Positions 58,044 through 64,000 of a DNA stretch of 64,000 bases are shown here, piece after piece. Every line of letters starts with the position of its first letter. Positions within the stretch are counted from its first letter, which is position 1. The position numbers were made by a program, and so were the translations under genes. Below the pieces are notes generated by a model that saw only the letters and a program-made list of their open reading frames with translations, was not told where the DNA came from and did not search any database. Source of the stretch: Gammaproteobacteria bacterium UBA2679. Its GTDB lineage: Bacteria; Pseudomonadota; Gammaproteobacteria; Pseudomonadales; Oleiphilaceae. Where the stretch lies: the NCBI GenBank assembly GCA_002354735.1, contig DEMD01000007.1, positions 86,058-150,057 of the forward strand, read 5' to 3'.

Positions 58044-58565
58044 CTATACTTGGGGATGCAGCCTTACCTCACAATAGCTCAGTGGTGACAGATTCTTAAC
58101 CAAGCGTGTACCGAGGATCATGCCGAGCATCCCTGAACCTGCAGCCAGCAGGTCCTGCTGGAGCGCGCTAACATCCGTGTTGAAGCTGGTGACAGCTGCG
58201 TACGAAACCACAGTACCGACTATAAGCCCGATGAGCGGCAGCCCGTAAAGCAGGACTGTCATTTTTAGCAAAGAGCCACTGCCAATTTCAAGCCTGCAGA
58301 CGGTACCGATAGCCGCTTTGCCCCGCCAGTCGTCGCCATTAGCCAGTTGCTCCACCTTAAGGGTGATTGGTTTATCTGATTTTCGACGCAGGCGCACCAA
58401 TAGCGACTGTCCACAGCCGCGGCCTTCGTCGCATCTGGCGCACACGCCGGCGCTGCCTGCTGCGACCGCTTCGAGCTCGATCTGCGTATCGCTAATGGCC
58501 GAAACACGCACCAGCGCATTCACCTTGCCTTCACTCGGCAAGCAATGCTGTTCTGGAACATTCAA
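58044..58565 (-). CDS. mucC: RseC/MucC family protein
   Basis: 173 residues. N-terminal cytoplasmic part with the family cysteine cluster (CARCDEGRGCGQ), then two membrane helices (about 101-125 and 140-160). RseC/MucC proteins act with SigmaE regulation, and RseC also in SoxR reduction. The start is TTG 58565 with GAGG ten bases upstream; GTG 58523 is an alternative. Divergent from nadB. The sigma factor and anti-sigma genes that normally precede it are not here. Confidence 0.88.
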   Translation of the reverse strand: MNVPEQHCLPSEGKVNALVRVSAISDTQIELEAVAAGSAGVCARCDEGRGCGQSLLVRLRRKSDKPITLKVEQLANGDDWRGKAAIGTVCRLEIGSGSLLKMTVLLYGLPLIGLIVGTVVSYAAVTSFNTDVSALQQDLLAAGSGMLGMILGTRLVKNLSPLSYCEVRLHPQV

Positions 58566-58668
58566 CTCAGTCTTACCTCACTTGAAGTCGGGTTCGCTGT
58601 ACACAACCTTATGCCAGCATGGATACTGTGGCACAGTTGCAGCCACCGACGTATAAAAAGACCTTCAG

Positions 58669-60321
58669 ATGACGATAAAGGAACACCACCACGTCTACGA
58701 CGTGCTCATAATCGGCAGCGGCGCCGCAGGACTGACTGCAGCGCTGAGACTGCCTCAAAACCTCTCGGTCGCCGTTGTGAGCAAGACCGAACTGATGAGC
58801 GGCTCGACGCCCTGGGCCCAGGGTGGCGTTGCCGCCGTGACTGAAGCCAGCGACTCCTTCGAGAAGCATATAGATGACACCATGCAAGCCGGCGCAGGAC
58901 TATGTAAACCGGAGCGTGTAGCACAGGTCGTTCAGCAGGCGCCGGAAATGATCAGCTGGCTTGTGAGTCAGGGCGTCAAGTTTGATCATGAACTCGAAGC
59001 GGCGGTGAAATCCTTCCATCTTACGCAGGAAGGCGGGCATAGCCACCGACGCATTCTGCATGCTGCCGATGCCACTGGCCAGGCCGTTGGTAGCGCCCTG
59101 GCCGCCGCGGTGAACGCCAGACCGAACATCACCATACTCACCAACAAGATCGCTGTAGACGTCCTTCGTACAGCCGATAGTCGGGGACGACCGCATAAAC
59201 GAATCCAGCGCTGCAACGGTATGTACCTGTACGACATGCCCTCGCACAGGGTAGAAACCTGTCTGGCCCGCTTTACGCTACTGGCCAGCGGCGGCGCCAG
59301 CAAGGTCTACCTCTATACATCGAATCCTGATGGCTCCACTGGCGACGGCGTAGCAATCGGTTGGCGCAGCGGGGCACGCGTGGCCAACATGGAGTTCAAC
59401 CAGTTTCATCCGACCTGTCTGTACCATCCCGATGCCAAGTCCTTCCTGATCACCGAAGCCGTTCGGGGTGAAGGTGGCCTATTGCTCAGACCTGACGGCA
59501 GCCGCTTCATGCCGCAGCACCATGAACTTGCCGAGCTTGCGCCAAGGGACATCGTTGCCAGGGCCATAGACCACGAGATGAAGCGTCTGGGTGCAGACTG
59601 CATGTTTCTCGATATCAGTCACAAGCCGACCGCATTTATCAAGGAGCACTTCCCTACTGTCTATCAGCGCTGCCTGAGCTTCGGCATCGATATGACGAAG
59701 TCGCCCATACCGGTGGTACCAGCCGCACACTATACCTGTGGCGGTCTTGTCACCGACGAACACGCCAGAACCACGGTCGACGGGCTGTATGCAGCCGGCG
59801 AAGTCGCCTCCACTGGTCTGCATGGGGCCAACCGGATGGCCAGCAATTCGCTCCTCGAGTGTTTCGTCTTCGGTTCAGCCTGTGCCGATCATATCGGGGC
59901 AACAATAGCCGCCGGCCAGGCGCCTGACGTCAGCGGCATCCAGGTCATTCCCTGGGACGAAAGTCAGGTGACTGATTCAGATGAAGATGTCGTGATTGCT
60001 CATAACTGGGACGAGCTGCGCCGCACCATGTGGAACTATGTCGGCATCGTCCGGACCGACAAGCGCCTTCAGCGCGCCCAGCACCGAATTGCACTGCTGC
60101 AGCAGGAAATCCATGAGTACTACAGCCAGTACAGGATCAGTAGCGACCTGCTCGAGCTCCGAAATCTGGCCACGGTAGCTGAGCTCATCGTGCACTCTGC
60201 CCTCTTCCGCAGAGAATCACGCGGCCTGCATTACACGCTGGATTATCCAAAGCGAAGCATCAGAACCTATGATACGATCCTGCAGCCACCGTCCCTCAAC
60301 CCCTTCGCCGAGTATTTCTAG
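58669..60321 (+). CDS. nadB: L-aspartate oxidase
   Basis: 550 residues. First step of de novo NAD synthesis: oxidises L-aspartate to iminoaspartate. FAD motif [28 protein letters not shown], the active-site HPTCLYHP and [15 protein letters not shown] region ([13 protein letters not shown]), [17 protein letters not shown], and the C-terminal [14 protein letters not shown]. The N-terminus lacks any signal, as expected for a cytosolic enzyme. First of a plus-strand run with sdhE, ygfX and ygfZ. Confidence 0.97.
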   Translation: MTIKEHHHVYDVLIIGSGAAGLTAALRLPQNLSVAVVSKTELMSGSTPWAQGGVAAVTEASDSFEKHIDDTMQAGAGLCKPERVAQVVQQAPEMISWLVSQGVKFDHELEAAVKSFHLTQEGGHSHRRILHAADATGQAVGSALAAAVNARPNITILTNKIAVDVLRTADSRGRPHKRIQRCNGMYLYDMPSHRVETCLARFTLLASGGASKVYLYTSNPDGSTGDGVAIGWRSGARVANMEFNQFHPTCLYHPDAKSFLITEAVRGEGGLLLRPDGSRFMPQHHELAELAPRDIVARAIDHEMKRLGADCMFLDISHKPTAFIKEHFPTVYQRCLSFGIDMTKSPIPVVPAAHYTCGGLVTDEHARTTVDGLYAAGEVASTGLHGANRMASNSLLECFVFGSACADHIGATIAAGQAPDVSGIQVIPWDESQVTDSDEDVVIAHNWDELRRTMWNYVGIVRTDKRLQRAQHRIALLQQEIHEYYSQYRISSDLLELRNLATVAELIVHSALFRRESRGLHYTLDYPKRSIRTYDTILQPPSLNPFAEYF

Positions 60322-60329
60322 GAGTTTGC

Positions 60330-60596
60330 ATGATCGAACAAGCTGAGCTGAACAGGCTTTTCTGGCACAGCCGAAGAGGCATGCTGGAACTGGACCTGCT
60401 GCTGGTCCCTTTCGTGCAGGAGGTAGTGGCTACGCTCGAGCCCGCCGCGCTTGACACATACGAGCGTCTGCTGGCGCACGAGGACACTGAGCTGTTCCAG
60501 TGGTTTCTCACGACAGAGCGACCGGACGACCCGTTGCTCGCCGACATGGTCGATAGTATCCTTCGTTACAACACCGACCGTGCCCGACAGCATTGA
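60330..60596 (+). CDS. sdhE: FAD assembly factor SdhE
   Basis: 88 residues. Carries the RGM motif (HSRRGMLELDLLL) that contacts the flavinylation site of SdhA, and the conserved LAHEDTELFQWFL. Promotes covalent FAD attachment to succinate dehydrogenase and fumarate reductase. TAGGAG ribosome site; starts 8 bases after nadB stop. Confidence 0.95.
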   Translation: MIEQAELNRLFWHSRRGMLELDLLLVPFVQEVVATLEPAALDTYERLLAHEDTELFQWFLTTERPDDPLLADMVDSILRYNTDRARQH

Positions 60597-61035
60597 CCTG
60601 AAGCTCGGCCCATCTCTGCGGCTGTTCTATTTCAGCTTCGCCATTGCCGCATTGCTGGCTGTATGTATCGGTATTGCCGCTGTAGGATTCAAGATCAAGT
60701 TCGTAATCCTCTTGGCGCTGGTCGTATACAGCTGGCAGGTTCTGCGGGTTCACGCATTTTTGCAGAGTCCCAGCAGTCCGCTTCGTCTAAACTATGACGC
60801 CAGCCATGCTGACAGAATTCTCGTCACCTATAGAAACAAGGAGGCGGTGCACTACCGGCTTCAGTCCAGCACTTTTGTTCATCCACAGCTCACCGTTCTG
60901 GCATTGCGGCCGCTCAAGAACGCCTGGCGTCCGAAGCACTGGTTACCCAAATGCGTTCTGCTGTGCCCGGATAACTGTGATCCCACCGCGTTCCGACGGC
61001 TCAGGACAAGTTTGCTGCACCGTCCGATACGGTAG
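60580..61035 (+). CDS. ygfX: YgfX family membrane protein
   Basis: 151 residues. N-terminal IDLKLGPSLRLFYF, two adjoining membrane helices (about 17-55), and a C-terminal domain with the conserved LRPLKNAWRPKHWLPKCVLLCPDNCD pattern region. In E. coli YgfX (CptA) was described as a toxin with SdhE/CptB, though the toxin role is debated. GTG 60580 chosen: it overlaps sdhE by 17 bases and gives the family N-terminus. The longer frame from 60451 is sdhE shadow. Confidence 0.85.
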   Translation: MPDSIDLKLGPSLRLFYFSFAIAALLAVCIGIAAVGFKIKFVILLALVVYSWQVLRVHAFLQSPSSPLRLNYDASHADRILVTYRNKEAVHYRLQSSTFVHPQLTVLALRPLKNAWRPKHWLPKCVLLCPDNCDPTAFRRLRTSLLHRPIR

Positions 61036-61118
61036 CGTCGCGAAAGCCAGAGTAGCTCACAAGGACGTAAGCTAAATCATCATGATCAATTTCGATTCCT
61101 CGACAGGAGCATAAAACC

Positions 61119-62120
61119 GTGTACCTCAGCTCAGTCAATACGTCGACTGTCATCCGCCTCACCGGCGTCGACAGCTCGAAATTTCTGCAGGGTCAGCTGA
61201 CCTGCGATGTAGCGCGACTGGAAACAGGTCAGTGGACCTGGGCTGCTGCCTGCTCACCCAAGGGCCGCGTGATCGACGTCTTCAAGCTGTACAAGCAGCA
61301 GACGGAAGACTTTCTGCTCCTGTGCTGGTCGGAGGATGCCAGCCAGCGGCTGCTGACGCATTTGGCAAAATACAAGGTGTTTTTCAAATGTGAACTCCGA
61401 ATTGAGCCTGAACTAGAGTGCGTCGGCACCCTTTCAAGGCATGCTGACATTCGTGCCGAGCTCGATCTCTATCCCGGCTGGGCAATACTTGGCTCACACA
61501 ATCAGGTACTGCAGGATGTCAAGCAGGCCAGCCGGCGCAGGCTTTCTCAGAGCCTGCCTGAGCATAAACTCTACTGGAGTGAGTTGATCGTTAGCAGCGG
61601 GACTGTCGATGGCGCGAACAAAGACAACCGTGGCCATGCCACGCTCGGAGCACTCCGCAGCCGCTTCGCCTCAACAAAGGATGACGATTACCTGTGGCAG
61701 GCCGCAATGCTTGCGCTCGGCATCCCTCGGCTAGACGCGGACAACAGCGAGAGTTTCACAGCTCATGCGTTAGGACTTCATTCACTCGGCGCCATCAGCT
61801 TCAGCAAAGGCTGCTTCACCGGTCAGGAAATCGTCGCACGCACCCATTACCTTGGTAGTGCCAAGAAGTATCCGGTAGGGCTGGCCGTAGTCGAGGAGAC
61901 GTTCAGAAGTCACTCGGAGACCGGTAATGACCGACTGTTTCTGGACGGGAGCGAGCTGGATACTTTCCTGACTGAGCACAACGCGAAGGTGCTTGAATGT
62001 ATCGATATGCCTCAGGTTATAGCCGACTCATCGTCCAAACAGTCCGACCCGTCGGTTCGCTCTCTTTTAACGCCGTTCAAGCGTATCTGCCTGGCTGTAC
62101 TCGACCCCGAAAAAATATAG
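61119..62120 (+). CDS. ygfZ: folate-binding iron-sulfur cluster protein YgfZ
   Basis: 333 residues. GcvT-like folate fold with signature KGCFTGQEIVARTHYLG at about 230 and LTGVDSSKFLQGQLTCDV at the start. Helps assemble or repair certain [4Fe-4S] enzymes, including those of tRNA thiomethylation. GTG start with AGGAG ten bases upstream. Confidence 0.93.
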   Translation: MYLSSVNTSTVIRLTGVDSSKFLQGQLTCDVARLETGQWTWAAACSPKGRVIDVFKLYKQQTEDFLLLCWSEDASQRLLTHLAKYKVFFKCELRIEPELECVGTLSRHADIRAELDLYPGWAILGSHNQVLQDVKQASRRRLSQSLPEHKLYWSELIVSSGTVDGANKDNRGHATLGALRSRFASTKDDDYLWQAAMLALGIPRLDADNSESFTAHALGLHSLGAISFSKGCFTGQEIVARTHYLGSAKKYPVGLAVVEETFRSHSETGNDRLFLDGSELDTFLTEHNAKVLECIDMPQVIADSSSKQSDPSVRSLLTPFKRICLAVLDPEKI

Positions 62121-62181
62121 TCCCGGTGCACCTTTCGACCACAGGGCGAGCGAATTTCTGCTATACCTAATAGTGGAGTCT

Positions 62182-62201
62182 GGCGCGGCAATCGCTGCGC
62201 C
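62182..62201 (+). terminator. hairpin between ygfZ and HDOD gene
   Basis: GGCGCGGC-AATC-GCTGCGCC, an 8-bp stem with one G-T pair and a 4-base loop, 62 bases after the ygfZ stop. TGAAGTTTC follows; a weak T tract makes it a candidate terminator or leader structure. Confidence 0.4.
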
Positions 62202-62244
62202 TGAAGTTTCACCACCCTCTGATTCACTGCTCTGGAACGAATGA

Positions 62245-63081
62245 ATGTCTGACCTCGAACGTCAAATCAAACAGCAGATCATTACAGCTATCGATCAGGA
62301 CAAGCTTGTCCTGCCTACGCTGCCAGAGGTTGCTCTGAAGGTACGGTCTGTCGCTGAGGACCCCGAATCTACCATTGCGCATATTGTCGCCGTCCTTGGA
62401 AATGATGCTGCGATCACGGCACGAATCATCAAGGTCTGTAACAGCCCCCTGCTGAGAGGCTCACGCGAAATCAGCAACCTCAATATGGCCGTCAGTCGCC
62501 TAGGTATGCAATATACGGCCAACCTGGCGACAGCACTGGCCATGGAGCAGATGTTCCAGGCGACAACAGAAATGATCGATGTGCGTATGCGTGAAATCTG
62601 GCGCACCAGCACGGAAATTGCCGGCATTTGCCATGTTCTGGCCAATCACTTCACGAAGCTGAAACCGGATCAGGCGACGCTCGCAGGACTTATTCACAAG
62701 ATTGGCGCCTTGCCAATTCTGACCTTCATCGAAGAACATGAAATCAGGATCAACGCGGTACAGCTGGATAATCTCATAGACAATCTGCACCCGCCTATTG
62801 GTGGCTATATTCTGCGCAAGTGGGATTTCGCCCCAGAGCTACGGATGGTACCGAAAGAACACTCGAACTATACCCGGAAAGTGCCGACAGCCGACTATGC
62901 AGACCTGGTGATGGTCGCAAAACTGCAGAGCACGATGGGCACAGATCAGATGGATACCTCTCTGGATTGGACGACCGTCACCGCGTTCGAGCGGCTGGGT
63001 CTGGATCCCCAGGTCGACATGGGTGAGTCAGAGGATCTGAGCGCCGAGATGGCTGCTGCCATGGCGCTTCTGAACAGCTAG
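62245..63081 (+). CDS. HDOD domain protein
   Basis: 278 residues, one HDOD domain: [35 protein letters not shown], then the degenerate metal site LIHKIGALP (Lys where HD enzymes have Asp). Signal-transduction role unknown. Same position as the HDOD-like gene near ygfZ in Pseudomonas. Related in type to the gene at 781. Its stop overlaps the convergent ung gene by four bases. Confidence 0.9.
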   Translation: MSDLERQIKQQIITAIDQDKLVLPTLPEVALKVRSVAEDPESTIAHIVAVLGNDAAITARIIKVCNSPLLRGSREISNLNMAVSRLGMQYTANLATALAMEQMFQATTEMIDVRMREIWRTSTEIAGICHVLANHFTKLKPDQATLAGLIHKIGALPILTFIEEHEIRINAVQLDNLIDNLHPPIGGYILRKWDFAPELRMVPKEHSNYTRKVPTADYADLVMVAKLQSTMGTDQMDTSLDWTTVTAFERLGLDPQVDMGESEDLSAEMAAAMALLNS

Positions 63082-63797
63082 CAGCCGGGCTGCCCGCCCA
63101 TCGGGCGCGGCAGCCAGTCTACGGGTTGCCCACCCTGAGCTTCAAGGTACCTGTTGGCTGCCGAGAAGTGGCCGCAGCCCAGGAAACCACGATGCGCTGA
63201 TAGGGGGGATGGATGGGGTGCCTTCAGCACCAGATGTCGCCTGGTATCCACAGATGCCGCCTTCTTCTGCGCATAACTCCCCCACAACAGAAAGACCAAG
63301 CCGCTCCGGTGCTGGTTCAATGCTGCTATTACGGCATCGGTTACAGGCTCCCATCCCTTGCCGGCATGCGCAGCCGCGCGCCCGCCCTCCACGGTCAGCA
63401 CTGAATTCAGTAGCAGGACGCCTTGGTCAGCCCATGATTGCAGACAACCAAAGCCGGGATCAGGCTGAAGGCCGAGGTCGCTGTGTAGCTCCTTATAGAT
63501 ATTGCGTAATGAAGGCGGGACTGCTATCCCAGGCAGCACTGAAAAACTCAAACCATGCGCCTGACCCGGCCCATGGTAAGGATCCTGCCCCAATATAACG
63601 ACGCGGGTTTCATCAAAGGCGCTGTACCGCAGCGCAGCGAAACAATTCGCAAAGGCAGGATAAATTACCCTGCCCTGCTGTTCTTCAGCGATCAGAAAGG
63701 CTTCGAGCGCACGGGTCGAATCCTGACTCAGCACCTGCCGGAGATGCGGCTCATACCCCGGTGCCTGTTCGCTGACAGCATCATGTAGAAAACCCAT
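63078..63797 (-). CDS. ung: uracil-DNA glycosylase
   Basis: 239 residues. Base-excision enzyme removing uracil from DNA. Catalytic Asp in [21 protein letters not shown], uracil pocket [10 protein letters not shown], and the minor-groove loop [20 protein letters not shown] with the catalytic His. Convergent with the HDOD gene. Downstream of lysS by 27 bases on the same strand. Confidence 0.97.
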   Translation of the reverse strand: MGFLHDAVSEQAPGYEPHLRQVLSQDSTRALEAFLIAEEQQGRVIYPAFANCFAALRYSAFDETRVVILGQDPYHGPGQAHGLSFSVLPGIAVPPSLRNIYKELHSDLGLQPDPGFGCLQSWADQGVLLLNSVLTVEGGRAAAHAGKGWEPVTDAVIAALNQHRSGLVFLLWGSYAQKKAASVDTRRHLVLKAPHPSPLSAHRGFLGCGHFSAANRYLEAQGGQPVDWLPRPMGGQPGC

Positions 63798-63824
63798 GTA
63801 CGACCCTCCCTGGCCCCCATTCGC

Positions 63825-64000
<176 letters not shown>

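Overview
The window is 64 kb of a gammaproteobacterial chromosome, with GC by eye in the upper fifties. I see no rRNA, tRNA, CRISPR array, insertion sequence or prophage. The evidence for a gammaproteobacterium is conserved gene order. One block runs nadB / mucC-mucD-lepA-lepB-DUF4845-rnc-era-recO-pdxJ beside barA(gacS)-cysM-rlmD-relA. A second runs rpoS-nlpD-pcm-surE-truD-ispF-ispD-ftsB-eno-kdsA-pyrG. TamAB, Rnf subunits and an fpr/finR-like pair are also present. Order and genus cannot be fixed from the sequence alone. AlkB plus a Baeyer-Villiger-type monooxygenase suggests a hydrocarbon- or lipid-using, probably aquatic, aerobe.

Layout. 1-10 kb is an accessory region: a cut-off short-chain dehydrogenase, an HDOD protein, a tandem two-domain HAD protein, AlkB, a zinc-ribbon metallopeptidase, an HSL-type esterase, a Baeyer-Villiger-type flavoprotein, the DNA glycosylase Tag and a DUF4112 membrane protein. 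10-18.3 kb (minus strand) is a probable operon WYL regulator-tamA-tamB-rsmC. 18.4-21.5 kb (plus) is rnfD-rnfG-rnfE-nth without rnfA, rnfB or rnfC, preceded by a small ORF. 21.5-26.5 kb holds fpr/finR-like, a periplasmic binding-protein-like gene with an unclear start codon, a chalcone-isomerase-fold protein, a tiny lipoprotein and an MscS channel. 26.5-38.2 kb (minus) is the rpoS-to-pyrG block, with a PopT-type (DUF368) undecaprenyl-phosphate transporter placed between nlpD and pcm. 38.3-40.0 kb (plus) is a MotA/MotB-type stator pair away from any flagellar gene, with a sigma-54-like promoter in front. 40.1-42.2 kb (minus) is a secreted metzincin protease and an upstream anchored protein that looks like its detached prodomain. 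42.3-50 kb is relA-rlmD-cysM divergent from the hybrid kinase BarA/GacS. 50-58.6 kb (minus) is pdxJ to mucC. 58.7-63.1 kb (plus) is nadB-sdhE-ygfX-ygfZ and a second HDOD gene. Ung and the C-terminus of LysS close the window.

How the parts relate. AlkB, the monooxygenase, the esterase and possibly the SDR could oxidise alkanes or ketones through an ester to an alcohol and an acid, although no rubredoxin is encoded here. RelA, RpoS and BarA/GacS are three global stress or stationary-phase regulators. TamAB, MucD, NlpD, PopT, KdsA and LepB serve the envelope.

The observations most worth a second look are: the apparent split zymogen protease; the absence of algU-mucA-mucB from an otherwise intact nadB-mucCD locus; the rnfDGE cluster lacking rnfABC; the duplicated HAD protein with His in place of the acid/base Asp in both copies; the orphan stator with a sigma-54-like promoter; and a perfect 22-bp palindrome in the largest regulatory gap but one. 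Most start choices, motif positions and repeats were read directly from the sequence. Family assignments rest on recognised motifs, not on searches.
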